The notes under the pieces: model-generated
What the model was told of the DNA's origin: nothing
Database searches by the model: none
Seen by the model: the letters and a program-made list of their open reading frames with translations, nothing else
Translations under genes and position numbers: made by a program
Part shown: in pieces, positions 8,486-18,144 of the stretch
How positions within the stretch are numbered: position 1 is the stretch's first letter
Layout: each line of letters begins with the position of its first letter
From: Deltaproteobacteria bacterium
GTDB lineage: Bacteria > Desulfobacterota > DSM-4660 > Desulfatiglandales > HGW-15
Assembly: GCA_020060805.1 (NCBI GenBank)
Contig: JAGUZM010000487.1
Coordinates: 1 to 34,056 of the forward strand
DNA: 34,056 nt
Direction: 5' to 3'

Positions 8486-10399
8486 ATGGGAAGTCTAAGT
8501 GCACACATCAAGGGTCAACCTTCCAAGGAGATCGTCGGCGATTCCTTGAAAGGGGTTGATGTACTCCGTCATCTCGGCGTCAAGGACCTGGAGAGGGTGG
8601 CTGCTGTGAAGGTGAACGGCGAAAGCCGGGACCTGTCATCCACCGTGGAGCCCGGAGCTGAACTCGAACCCATCCCGATCGATTCGGAAGAGGGTCTGGA
8701 CATCCTGAGGCACAGCACGTCCCATGTGATGGCCATGGCTGTGAAAGAACTCTTCCCGGGTGTGAAGGTCACCATCGGCCCAGCCATCGAGACCGGTTTC
8801 TACTACGATTTTGACTACGAGAGGCCCTTCAAAGAGGATGATCTACCCAAAATCGAAGCCAAAATGCAAGAGATCATCGATGCAGATCACCCCTTCATCA
8901 GGAAGGAAATGAAAAGCGGCGAGGCGATCGCCTACTTCAGGTCCCAGGGTGAAGAATACAAGGTGGAACTCATCACCGACCTTGGGGCGGAGAAGGTATC
9001 TCTTTACACCCATGGGAGCTTTACGGACCTTTGTCGTGGCCCCCATCTTCCATCCACGGGGAAGATCAAGGCATTCAGCCTGACCAAAGTGGCGGGCGCC
9101 TACTGGCGGGGAGATGAAAAAAGGGCGATGCTGAGCCGTATTTACGGCGTGGCCTTTGCTGATCGGAAAGACCTGAAAGCGTACCTCAAGAGGCTTGAGG
9201 AAGCGAAGAAGAGGGATCATGTGAAATTGGGGGCCCAGCTCGGGCTTTTCAGCACCTATGAGGAAATCGGAGCCGGTATGGTGGTGTGGCACCCCAAGGG
9301 AGGAATGCTGCGACACACCCTGGAGGAGTTCGAGATCCAGGAGCATTTGAAGCGCGGGTATGAACTCGTAAAAGGGCCTCAGATCCTCAAAACGGAATTG
9401 TGGAAGAAGTCCGGCCACTTCGAAAATTACCGCGAGAACATGTACTTTACGGAAATCGAGAGCCAGTCCTACGGGATCAAACCGATGAACTGCCTCTCTC
9501 ACATGCTCATATACAGCTCGAGCATCAAGAGCTACAGGGATCTTCCCAAGCGATATTTCGAGCTCGGACTCGTGCACCGGCATGAGCGCTCCGGTGTTCT
9601 TCACGGGCTGCTGCGGGTGAGGGAATTCACACAGGACGATGCGCACATCCTGTGCGCCCCTGAGCAGCTTGACGGCGAAATCAAGGGCGTCCTTGATTTT
9701 GTCCGAGACATGATGGCCGTTTTCAACTTCGAGTATGAGCTGGAAATCAGCACCCGCCCGGAAAAATCGATCGGATCGGACGAGGATTGGGAACGGGCGA
9801 CCCATGCCCTCATGAGAGCGATGGAAGATCATCGTTTGCCCTACAAGGTGAACGAGGGAGACGGGGCATTCTACGGGCCGAAGATCGATGTGAAGCTGAA
9901 AGACGCCCTGGATCGACGTTGGCAATGTGCGACCATTCAGTGCGATTTCACGTTGCCGGAGCGATTCAACCTTTTCTATATCGACAGAGAGGGACAAAAG
10001 CGCCGACCAGCGATGATCCACAGGGTTATCCTGGGCGCCCTGGAAAGATTCATCGGCGTCCTGATCGAACATTACGGAGGCGCCTTTCCAGTATGGCTGG
10101 CGCCGGTTCAGGCCGCTATCCTGACGGTGACTGACAGAAATATCCCATTTGCGGAAAAGGTCTTGAAATCCATGGAGGAACAAGGCATAAGGGCCGAGGG
10201 TGACTTCCGAAACGAGAAGCTCACCCTGAAGATCAGAGAGGCCCAACTCCAAAAGATCCCTTACATGCTGATCGTTGGGGACAAGGAGTCACAAAATGAA
10301 GGGGTGACTCCACGGTTGAGGAGCGGGGAGAATCTCCCCATGATGAAACCAGGGGAATTCATTCAGCGCATTCGGGAAGAATCTAAACAAAGGAGGTAG
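8486..10399 (+). CDS. thrS: Threonyl-tRNA synthetase
   Basis: TGS-like N-terminus; [69 protein letters not shown]; start chosen inside the supplied ORF (8423), so uncertain. Confidence 0.95.
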   Translation: MGSLSAHIKGQPSKEIVGDSLKGVDVLRHLGVKDLERVAAVKVNGESRDLSSTVEPGAELEPIPIDSEEGLDILRHSTSHVMAMAVKELFPGVKVTIGPAIETGFYYDFDYERPFKEDDLPKIEAKMQEIIDADHPFIRKEMKSGEAIAYFRSQGEEYKVELITDLGAEKVSLYTHGSFTDLCRGPHLPSTGKIKAFSLTKVAGAYWRGDEKRAMLSRIYGVAFADRKDLKAYLKRLEEAKKRDHVKLGAQLGLFSTYEEIGAGMVVWHPKGGMLRHTLEEFEIQEHLKRGYELVKGPQILKTELWKKSGHFENYRENMYFTEIESQSYGIKPMNCLSHMLIYSSSIKSYRDLPKRYFELGLVHRHERSGVLHGLLRVREFTQDDAHILCAPEQLDGEIKGVLDFVRDMMAVFNFEYELEISTRPEKSIGSDEDWERATHALMRAMEDHRLPYKVNEGDGAFYGPKIDVKLKDALDRRWQCATIQCDFTLPERFNLFYIDREGQKRRPAMIHRVILGALERFIGVLIEHYGGAFPVWLAPVQAAILTVTDRNIPFAEKVLKSMEEQGIRAEGDFRNEKLTLKIREAQLQKIPYMLIVGDKESQNEGVTPRLRSGENLPMMKPGEFIQRIREESKQRR

Positions 10400-10403
10400 G
10401 AAC

Positions 10404-10919
10404 ATAGGCAAGAAGAGTGATGAAGTTAATGTGAACGAGCGAATCCATGCCAGGATGGTGAGGCTTATCTCCTTGGATGGGCAACAACTTGGCATCATGC
10501 CCACCCTGCAAGCCCTGGAGACAGCGAGGCAAGAGGGGTATGACCTGGTGGAGGTCTCCCCCACCTCTGACCCGCCCGTATGCAAGATCATGGATTACGG
10601 GAAGTACAAGTACCAGGCGAGCAAGAAGCTGCAGGAGGGCAAGAAGAAGTCGAAGGCTTTCCAGATCAAAGAGATCCGGTTGAGGCCGCGCACCGAGGAG
10701 CATGACCTGGGGTTCAAGATCAAGAGCCTGAAAAAATTCCTGGAAAAAAAGGATCGGGTAAAGGTCACGGTCATGTTCAGGGGCAGGGAGTTGACGTACT
10801 TGGACTCTGGAATGAAGCTTCTTGAGAGGATCGCTCAGGAGGTCGCGGACATGGGCACGGTAGACCAACCGCCCACAAGGGAGGGGTGGCGTATGACGAT
10901 GGTCCTTGTCCCGAAATGA
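10404..10919 (+). CDS. infC: Translation initiation factor IF-3, probable AUA start codon
   Basis: VNERIHARMVRLISLDGQQLGIMPTLQALETARQEGYDLVEVSP...; frame extends upstream to ATA at 10404-10406 with AGGAGG at 10391-10396 (7-nt spacing). The GTG at 10431 has no SD-like sequence close by. Confidence 0.92.
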   Translation: MGKKSDEVNVNERIHARMVRLISLDGQQLGIMPTLQALETARQEGYDLVEVSPTSDPPVCKIMDYGKYKYQASKKLQEGKKKSKAFQIKEIRLRPRTEEHDLGFKIKSLKKFLEKKDRVKVTVMFRGRELTYLDSGMKLLERIAQEVADMGTVDQPPTREGWRMTMVLVPK

Positions 10920-11089
10920 GACCGATTTCATAAAACGAACGCTGAGGGAGAAAGCCCTTTTTCTTTGCGAACAGCCATGGCCTGAGCCGCCGGGTGAAAT
11001 CATTAGCCTGTCAAGATCTCAAGGGAGCCATGGTTTCGCAAGAAAGGAGAGGTTTTTTTATTTGTATTTGCCATACGGAGGACGATGAC

Positions 11090-11287
11090 ATGCCTAAGTT
11101 AAAAACCAAACGGGGAGCTGCGAAGCGGTTCAAGACAACCGGCACCGGAAAGATCTTGAGAAGCAAGGCCTTTTCGAACCATATTCTCACGAAGAAGACT
11201 ACCAAGAGAAAGAGAGGCCTGCGCAAGTCGGCTCTCGTGGATTCCGCGAACAAGAAGAGTATCATAAGGCTCATTCCTTACATCTGA
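11090..11287 (+). CDS. rpmI: 50S ribosomal protein L35
   Basis: [57 protein letters not shown] upstream. Confidence 0.97.
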   Translation: MPKLKTKRGAAKRFKTTGTGKILRSKAFSNHILTKKTTKRKRGLRKSALVDSANKKSIIRLIPYI

Positions 11288-11436
11288 CGGGAAAGCGGGA
11301 GCCGTCCTCAGGAGAAATACCGGGGACCAAAAGAAAATCCCGTCCATGAAAGCTGTCAGGGGACGATTCTCCGTTTGCCGCACTGCGGGGAACGTCCCGA
11401 TTTTACACGATGACATTTCACCAAAGAGGTTGACCA

Positions 11437-11781
11437 ATGCCAAGAGTAAAACGAGGTTTCAAGGCGAGACACAGACGAAACAAAGTACTGAAGGCAGCGA
11501 AGGGTTTTCGAGGCCGTCACAGCAAGATTTATAAGACGGCCCTTGTCACGCTGAGCAGGGCAAGACAGTTTGCTTACCGGGACCGGAGGGCGAGAAAGAG
11601 GGATTTTAGAAAGCTCTGGATCGTCCGCATCAATGCAGCAGCGCGAGAGCACGGGATTTCCTACAGCCAGTTCATGGCAGGGCTCCACAAGGCCGGCATC
11701 GATCTGGATAGGAAGGTGCTCGCAGAGATGGCTGTCCATGACCGTGCGGCCTTTGCCAAAGTGGCGAGCATGGTGAGGTAA
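11437..11781 (+). CDS. rplT: 50S ribosomal protein L20
   Basis: [54 protein letters not shown]. Confidence 0.98.
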   Translation: MPRVKRGFKARHRRNKVLKAAKGFRGRHSKIYKTALVTLSRARQFAYRDRRARKRDFRKLWIVRINAAAREHGISYSQFMAGLHKAGIDLDRKVLAEMAVHDRAAFAKVASMVR

Positions 11782-11864
11782 GACATTGACGTCTGGTTGT
11801 ATGTATGCGCTCAGGGCATGTCAGGCTCCTGCCTGATGTTCGCGGCAAGGTGAATCGAAAAACG

Positions 11865-12872
11865 ATGAGAGAGCAGATTCTCGAATTGGAAAAGGAAGCG
11901 CTTCAAGAGCTGGAAGCTGTTTCTGATCTTTCCGGTCTCGATAGATTCCGCATTGCTTACCTTGCTAAGAAAGGCCGCTTGACCGCTTTGCTGAAGGACA
12001 TAGCCAGCTTACCGGCGGAGGAAAGGCCCGAGGCGGGAAAGCTCGCCAACTCTTTCAAGAGAAATCTTACGGAACGCTTTGAAGGAGCCCGGAGAAGACT
12101 GCTTGCAAAGGAAGAGGAACCTCTTTCTTCTCTCGACATCACCTTGCCGGGCCGAGAACCGGCCCGGGGGCACCTTCATCCCATCACGCAGGTGATGCAG
12201 GAGATTTGCCATATCTTCGGCAGAATGGGATTCCGGGTGGTCAAAGGCCCTAATGTTGAGCTCGATTACTACAATTTCGAAGCCCTCAACATTCCGAAGG
12301 ACCATCCCGCAAGGGACATGCAGGATACTTTTTACATCTCGGAAAATGTGGTCCTGAGGACGCACACTTCGCCCATGCAGGTCCGTACCATGGAGGAACA
12401 GCCCCCTCCTGTGAGCGTCATCGCTCCCGGCAAGGTTTACCGAAGGGACTCAGACATCACCCACACGCCCATGTTCCATCAGGTTGAAGGGCTCCTGGTC
12501 GATAAGGGTGTGACTTTTGGGGACCTGAAGGGGACCTTGACCAGCTTCGTTCATCAGATGTTCGGGCTGGATACGGCCCTGCGCTTCAGGCCGAGTTTTT
12601 TCCCGTTCACAGAGCCAAGCGCAGAGGTGGACATCCGCTGCGTCATCTGCGGGGGTATCGGTTGCCGCACCTGTTCCAACACGGGCTGGCTGGAAATCCT
12701 GGGATCTGGAATGGTTGATCCCGAGGTTTATCGCTTCGTCGATTACGACCCCGAGGTGTATTCCGGTTTTGCCTTCGGCATGGGCATCGAGCGGGTCGCC
12801 ATGCTGAAATACGGCATCGACGACATCCAGCTCTTCTTCAGGAACGACATCCGTTTCCTGAGGCAGTTCTGA
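11865..12872 (+). CDS. pheS: Phenylalanyl-tRNA synthetase alpha subunit
   Basis: [98 protein letters not shown]. Confidence 0.97.
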   Translation: MREQILELEKEALQELEAVSDLSGLDRFRIAYLAKKGRLTALLKDIASLPAEERPEAGKLANSFKRNLTERFEGARRRLLAKEEEPLSSLDITLPGREPARGHLHPITQVMQEICHIFGRMGFRVVKGPNVELDYYNFEALNIPKDHPARDMQDTFYISENVVLRTHTSPMQVRTMEEQPPPVSVIAPGKVYRRDSDITHTPMFHQVEGLLVDKGVTFGDLKGTLTSFVHQMFGLDTALRFRPSFFPFTEPSAEVDIRCVICGGIGCRTCSNTGWLEILGSGMVDPEVYRFVDYDPEVYSGFAFGMGIERVAMLKYGIDDIQLFFRNDIRFLRQF

Positions 12873-12875
12873 AAG

Positions 12876-12977
12876 ACTGGAGTCATGGGGTACTGGAGTG
12901 ATGGAGCAGTGGGGTAATGGGTAAAACAAGGAAAAGGCAAGATCAGCACTCCGACACTCCATTACTCCAATACTCCA
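12876..12977. repeat. Octad-periodic inverted-arm repeat between pheS and pheT
   Basis: Left units at 12876-12923: actggagt catggggt actggagt gatggagc agtggggt aatgggta. Right units at 12946-12977: gcactccg acactcca ttactcca atactcca. 8-nt period; right arm is roughly the reverse complement of the left. Confidence 0.85.
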
Positions 12978-13005
12978 GCGTTTGCAGCTCGGAGCGCCTC
13001 TTCTC

Positions 13006-15420
13006 ATGCGTGTAAGTCTGAACTGGCTGAAAGAGTATGTTGAAATCACCATGGGCCCGGATGATCTGGCTCAACTCCTGACCATGTCCGGACTGGAGGT
13101 GGAGCAGAAGGAGCCCCTGGGACAATCCCTCCAGGCCGTGCTCGCAGGGCGAATCCTTTCCATCAAGCCTCACTCCCATGCAGACCACCTGTCTATCTGC
13201 CGAATGGATACGGGGAGCGGGGAAGTCCAGGTTGTGTGCGGAGCCAAGAATATCAAGCAAGGCGACATGGTTCCCATCGCTCTTCCTGGGACTATGCTGC
13301 CGGGGGGAGTGAAAATCGAACAAACCGTTCTGAGGGGCGAACCTTCCGTGGGCATGCTCCTGGCGGAAGATGAAATGGGCCTGACCGATGACCACGAGGG
13401 GATCATGATCCTTCCCTCTGATGTCAGACCGGGCACTCCCGTCACGGAAGCGCTGTCCCTTGAAGACTGGGCGTTTGAGATAGGGCTCACCCCCAACAGG
13501 CCCGACTGCGCATCCGTCATCGGCATCGCGAGAGAAATTGCTGCCCTCACCGGGCAGAAACTGAGAAGACCCGAGACGGAAGTTGCAGAAGGGAAAAAGG
13601 CGATCGAGGATCTTACGAGCGTCACCATCGTTGACCCGGATGGGTGCCCCAGGTATGCCGCAGGCATGATTCTGGGTGTTTCCCTGAAACCGTCCCCGTT
13701 CTGGATGAGGCAGAGGCTCCATGTCTCTGGTGTGAGAAGCATCAACAACGTGGTGGACGTCACCAACTACGTTCTTCTGGAAATGGGGCAACCCCTTCAC
13801 GCTTTCGATTATGAACGTCTTCTCCAGAACAGGATCGTGGTTCGCCGGGCGGTTGAAGGGGAACGCTTTACGACGCTTGACGGCAAAACACACGGACTGA
13901 ACAAGGACAACCTGATGATTTGCGACGGTGAGAGACCCGTTGCCCTTGCAGGAATCATGGGCGGTCTCAATTCAGAAATCTTCGCCGGATCCAAGAGCGT
14001 GCTCATCGAGAGCGCTTATTTTGACCCGAGGACCATCAGGAGGGGGGCCAAGAGGCTCGGGATCTCGACAGAGGCCTCTTACCGGTTTGAGAGAGGGGTG
14101 GATATCGAGGGAATCCCTGCTGCTCTGCGAAGATCGATGATGCTGATTGCGCGGCTTGCTGGAGGGGAGGTGGTTCGCGGGGTCGTCGACAACTATCCCA
14201 AGCCTCAGAAGTCTCGTCTGATCGATTTCAAAGTGGAAAAAGCAAACCGCTTCCTCGGAACCAGCCTCTCCCGCGAGATCATGGCCCGATATCTGAGGGC
14301 GCTCGAGATGGGCGTGGAAACAGTCGACGACCAGACCCTTCGGGTTTACCCGCCCTCGTTTCGCGTTGACATCACGAGGGATTGGGATCTCATGGAAGAG
14401 GTCGCAAGGCTGGAGGGGTATGACAATATCCCGGTAACCGCGCCTCCCATTAAGCCGAGTGAGCACGGGGATGCCCCGGAGCTCATCGCGAGCGAGAGAA
14501 TCAGGGATGTGATGGTCGGCATGGGTTATACGGAGATTATCTCGTACAGCTTTGTATCCGACGATTCTGCGGACCTCCTCGGCGTTGAGGCAGATAGTCC
14601 CCTCAGGTCTTACGTGAAACTCCTGAACCCCCTGACGAGCGATCAGTCCGTCATGAGAACCTCCCTGTTACCCGGATTGTTGGGCGCCGTTAAAACCAAC
14701 ATTTCCCACGGGGAAAGAGACCTCAAGCTGTTTGAATGGGGGAAATTGTTTGTCCAGAGGGATCAAGAGGAGCTGCCCGAGGAGAGGCACTGCCTTTGCG
14801 CGGTCATCACAGGGTTGGCCAACCCGAAGGAATGGTACCGGGAAGAGAGGCCGGTTGACTTCTATGATATCAAAGGCTCCCTTGAGGCTCTTCTCAAGGC
14901 CCTGGGGTTGAGGGAGTATCAATTCCGGTTGGGTAAGACCCCCTCTTGGTATGAGCAGAGCGCAAGCTGTGTTATGGATGTCGCAGGGGCAAGGGTCGGA
15001 AACTTGGGGCAACTGTCCCAAGGGGTCCTGAGTAAATTCGACCTGGACGCGGAAGCGGTTTATTTATTTGAGTTGGACGGGACGCTCTTTCTGGAAAAGA
15101 TCACCGGTAAGAAGCATTTCGAGTCCCTGGCCAGGTACCCGGCCGTCCTGAGGGACATTTCCCTGGTGGTGAATCGCCGGGTGGATAGCGGTACGGTTCA
15201 GGGTATCATCAGGCGCGTGGGGGGCGAACTGGTCGAATCGGTAACACTCTTTGACGTTTACGAGGGAGGTAAAATGGAGCCTTCTGAAAAGGCTCTCGCC
15301 TTTAGGATATGCTACAGGTCCAAAGAACGGACTCTGGACGGCAAGGAAGTGAACCGCCTTCACGAAACCATTGTCGGTCAGATAGGGGTGGAGACCGGTG
15401 GACGACTCAGAGAAGGGTAG
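13006..15420 (+). CDS. pheT: Phenylalanyl-tRNA synthetase beta subunit
   Basis: MRVSLNWLKEYVEI; tRNA-binding domain CGAKNIKQGDMVPIALPGTMLPGG; GISTEASYRFERGVD; C-terminal FDX-ACB-like region. Confidence 0.97.
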   Translation: MRVSLNWLKEYVEITMGPDDLAQLLTMSGLEVEQKEPLGQSLQAVLAGRILSIKPHSHADHLSICRMDTGSGEVQVVCGAKNIKQGDMVPIALPGTMLPGGVKIEQTVLRGEPSVGMLLAEDEMGLTDDHEGIMILPSDVRPGTPVTEALSLEDWAFEIGLTPNRPDCASVIGIAREIAALTGQKLRRPETEVAEGKKAIEDLTSVTIVDPDGCPRYAAGMILGVSLKPSPFWMRQRLHVSGVRSINNVVDVTNYVLLEMGQPLHAFDYERLLQNRIVVRRAVEGERFTTLDGKTHGLNKDNLMICDGERPVALAGIMGGLNSEIFAGSKSVLIESAYFDPRTIRRGAKRLGISTEASYRFERGVDIEGIPAALRRSMMLIARLAGGEVVRGVVDNYPKPQKSRLIDFKVEKANRFLGTSLSREIMARYLRALEMGVETVDDQTLRVYPPSFRVDITRDWDLMEEVARLEGYDNIPVTAPPIKPSEHGDAPELIASERIRDVMVGMGYTEIISYSFVSDDSADLLGVEADSPLRSYVKLLNPLTSDQSVMRTSLLPGLLGAVKTNISHGERDLKLFEWGKLFVQRDQEELPEERHCLCAVITGLANPKEWYREERPVDFYDIKGSLEALLKALGLREYQFRLGKTPSWYEQSASCVMDVAGARVGNLGQLSQGVLSKFDLDAEAVYLFELDGTLFLEKITGKKHFESLARYPAVLRDISLVVNRRVDSGTVQGIIRRVGGELVESVTLFDVYEGGKMEPSEKALAFRICYRSKERTLDGKEVNRLHETIVGQIGVETGGRLREG

Positions 15421-15751
15421 CGGTCCCGTAACGATTCCCGAAGGGAAGCGGTATTTTCGGATCGGCGAGGTGAGCAGGATAGTCGGCGTGGAGCCCTATG
15501 TCCTCAGGTACTGGGAAAGCGTTTTTCCTCAGATTCATCCTGCCAGGGCGGATACGAACCAAAGAACCTACCAGAGAAAAGATCTGGATACGATCATGGA
15601 GATCAAAAGGCTTTTGTACGAAGAAAAGCTCACCATCCGGGGCGCCCGGCAAAGGCTGAAGGAAAAGGGACAAACCAGGAGCCCGGCGGACATGGCCTGG
15701 ATAGAGGACATCAGAAAAGATCTCGAAAACATTCTCAGAGGTCTCAGGTAA
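15398..15751 (+). CDS. MerR family transcriptional regulator
   Basis: YFRIGEVSRIVGVEPYVLRYWESVFPQIHPARADTNQRTYQRKDLDTIMEIKRLLYEEKLTIRGARQRLKE; overlaps the pheT end by 23 bp. Confidence 0.9.
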   Translation: MDDSEKGSGPVTIPEGKRYFRIGEVSRIVGVEPYVLRYWESVFPQIHPARADTNQRTYQRKDLDTIMEIKRLLYEEKLTIRGARQRLKEKGQTRSPADMAWIEDIRKDLENILRGLR

Positions 15752-15830
15752 ACGTCGAGGGAGAGCCCTGTCCTGAAGCCCTGAGACGGCGGGATGAAGG
15801 GTTTCGTACCGGGGGAGCTAAGGAGGCTGA

Positions 15831-16571
15831 GTGGGCCTTGAGGGTCACACCGCTTTGATTACCGGCGCCGGTCAGGGCATAGGCCGGGCCTGCGCTGAGG
15901 TTTTTACGGATCAGGGTGCGGCGCTTGTCTTGATCGACAAGAACCCGGAGACTCTGGAGGAAGTTGCCCGCGTGTGCAAGGAGAAAACCGACCGCATCCT
16001 TCCGCTTGCCTTGGATCTCACGGACCTGGAGCTTCTCGGAAAAGAACTGGATGGGGTTTCTTCATCCTTCGAAGTGGATATCCTTGTCAACAATGCCGGC
16101 TTTGATAAACCTGGGACCACCGGCAAGATCGACAGGGAGGCTTTTGAATCCGTGTTGGGCATACATCTGAGCGTCCCCCTTTTCCTGATCCAGCGTTTTC
16201 TTCCTGCCATGAGGTCAAGAAAATGGGGAAGGATAATCAATGTGAGCTCCATTTACGGGATTATCGGCGGCAAAGGGGAAGTAGCCTATTCCGCTGCGAA
16301 AGCAGGGCTCATCGGTCTCACCAAATCGGTGGCAAGAGAGGCCGGCAAGGACAACGTCACGGTCAACGCGGTGCTTCCCGGTTTGACTCGCACGCCCACC
16401 ATAGAGAGCGCCATGGCAGAAAAGTTCAAGCAACAGATCATCAACGATACGCCTCTTGGCCGGATAGCCGAGCCGGAAGAGGTGGCGAAAGTGATTGCCT
16501 TTCTTGCTTCCGAAGATGCATCATTTATCACGGCTGTTGCGCTTCCTGTTTCAGGGGGTTGGGGAATATAA
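15831..16571 (+). CDS. Short-chain dehydrogenase/reductase (FabG-like)
   Basis: TGAGQGIG, NNAG, YSAAKAGLIGLTKSVA; GTG start with AGGAGG upstream. Confidence 0.93.
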   Translation: MGLEGHTALITGAGQGIGRACAEVFTDQGAALVLIDKNPETLEEVARVCKEKTDRILPLALDLTDLELLGKELDGVSSSFEVDILVNNAGFDKPGTTGKIDREAFESVLGIHLSVPLFLIQRFLPAMRSRKWGRIINVSSIYGIIGGKGEVAYSAAKAGLIGLTKSVAREAGKDNVTVNAVLPGLTRTPTIESAMAEKFKQQIINDTPLGRIAEPEEVAKVIAFLASEDASFITAVALPVSGGWGI

Positions 16572-16579
16572 AAAAGCTC

Positions 16580-16663
16580 AGGGTACAAGGTGCAAGGTGC
16601 AGGGTTGAGGGGGAGCCCCATTTCTTCTGCATCTTGTGCAGTGTGCCTCGTCCTGCGCACCCT
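16580..16663. repeat. Heptad-periodic inverted-arm repeat
   Basis: Left: agggtac aaggtgc aaggtgc agggttg agg (16580-16610). Right: gcatctt gtgcagt gtgcctc gtcctgc gcaccct (16629-16663), degenerate reverse complement of the same AAGGTGC heptad. Confidence 0.7.
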
Positions 16664-16674
16664 GGTTTTAGCTG

Positions 16675-16703
16675 TTGACACCCTGTGGCGTTTTTCCTAT
16701 ATT
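16675..16703 (+). promoter_or_regulatory. Sigma-70-like promoter of the liv operon
   Basis: TTGACA (16675-16680), 17-nt spacer, TATATT (16698-16703); upstream of the substrate-binding protein gene. Confidence 0.7.
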
Positions 16704-16850
16704 AACGCACTGAAAGTAAAGCGTTTTTAGGATACCCCTGATCTTCGGTAAAACCTTTCAGTTTGAAGAAGCTTGGCTTTTTTGCCTTGTCGGATGGCAA
16801 CGTGTTTGTATGGGTCTATGAAACGAGCGAACCTAAAGAAGGGAGGGTTT

Positions 16851-18080
16851 ATGATGAAGAGAAGGTCGACGGTATGGACGGTGATTTTGGGGAGCCTTCT
16901 GGTATCGACACTACTGATGGTTCCTCTTCAGGCAGATGCGCGAAACATCAAGGTGGGGATCATTGATTGCTACAGCGGGCCCCCGGCAGTCTACGGGAAT
17001 GACGCCCTGAACGGGTTTAAGCTCGCCCTGGAGGAGATCAACAAAAAAGGCGTCCTCGGAGGGAAGATCGAATTCACGACAAGGGACACGAAATTCAAGG
17101 TGGACATCGGCCTCAACATGGCCAAGGAACTGGTCATGAGAGAAGAAGTTGATGTTCTGGTAGGCACCATCAACAGCGGCGTGGCCCTGGCGGTCTCCGA
17201 TGCCGTGTCAAAGAAGGAAAAAGTGCCCTTCATCGTCTGGATATCCAAAGATGAAAAAATCACGGGTGCTGCCGGCCACCGGTATGTCTTTTCAACGGCC
17301 GACAATACCACCCAGGGAGGGAAGGCCGGTGGTGTGGGTCTTGCCAAGAAACCGTTCAAGAAATACTGGATAGCGGGTGATGATTACTCCTACGGGCACG
17401 CCATCGCGGATTCGGCGTGGAGAAACCTGAAGGCCCTGAAGCCGGACGTGGAAAAGATAGGGGAATCGTGGTGGAAAGTCGGCGAGCCCGACCTCGTCCC
17501 TTATTTCACCTCCATCATGGCGGCCAAACCCGATGCGGTCATCTTCTGCACCGGCGGCGCCAGCATGACGAATGCCCTGAAAGCCCTGAAATCCACTGGC
17601 ATGGCGGCGAAGATTCCTTCCTGGATCCATACGGCCATCGATCATGCTGTTCTCAAACCTCTCGGGGCGGAAGCACCCGAGGGAGTGATGGGGACGATCC
17701 AGTACCTCTTCTACTATCCTGAAACGCCCGAGAACAAGGCCTTTGTGGACGCATTTCAGAAGGCCTACGGAAACCCGCCCGGATTCCCGGCGTTCAACGC
17801 CTACCTGACGGCCCATTACATCGCCGAAGGATTCAAGAAAGCCGGAAAGATCGACCGGGAAAAATTCGTGGACGCCCTGGAGGGTCTGAAGGTCAAGAGC
17901 CCTGTGGGCGGCACCGTGGAGATGAGAGCCTGCGACCATCAAGCCGTGTTCCCGATGTATTTCGGCGTTACCAAGAAAGTCCCCCAGCATGATTTCGTCG
18001 TTGCCAGCGAGATCACGACCCTGAAGGGCGATGATGTTTTGCCCACATGCGAGGAAATCAAGCAATCCCGGCAGAAGTAG
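16851..18080 (+). CDS. ABC transporter substrate-binding protein, branched-chain amino-acid type
   Basis: Signal peptide; IKVGIIDCYSGPPAVYGNDALNGFKLALEEINKKGVLGGKIEFTTRDTKFKVDIGLNMAKELV. Confidence 0.93.
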   Translation: MMKRRSTVWTVILGSLLVSTLLMVPLQADARNIKVGIIDCYSGPPAVYGNDALNGFKLALEEINKKGVLGGKIEFTTRDTKFKVDIGLNMAKELVMREEVDVLVGTINSGVALAVSDAVSKKEKVPFIVWISKDEKITGAAGHRYVFSTADNTTQGGKAGGVGLAKKPFKKYWIAGDDYSYGHAIADSAWRNLKALKPDVEKIGESWWKVGEPDLVPYFTSIMAAKPDAVIFCTGGASMTNALKALKSTGMAAKIPSWIHTAIDHAVLKPLGAEAPEGVMGTIQYLFYYPETPENKAFVDAFQKAYGNPPGFPAFNAYLTAHYIAEGFKKAGKIDREKFVDALEGLKVKSPVGGTVEMRACDHQAVFPMYFGVTKKVPQHDFVVASEITTLKGDDVLPTCEEIKQSRQK

Positions 18081-18144
18081 ATTCATGAAGCAGGGAGGAA
18101 GCCCTCCTCCCTGCCTCCGATTTCCGGAAAGGTGAGGGAGCATC

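Noticed and set aside
8843-10252. 469-aa minus-strand ORF opposite thrS
   Set aside because: Antisense shadow ORF of a well-supported thrS coding region.
12876-12977. CRISPR array
   Set aside because: Units are 8 bp, degenerate and without unique spacers.
12943-13893. 316-aa minus-strand ORF opposite pheT
   Set aside because: Shadow ORF of pheT.
17292-18143. 283-aa minus-strand ORF opposite the substrate-binding protein
   Set aside because: Shadow ORF; the plus strand encodes a clear Liv-type binding protein.
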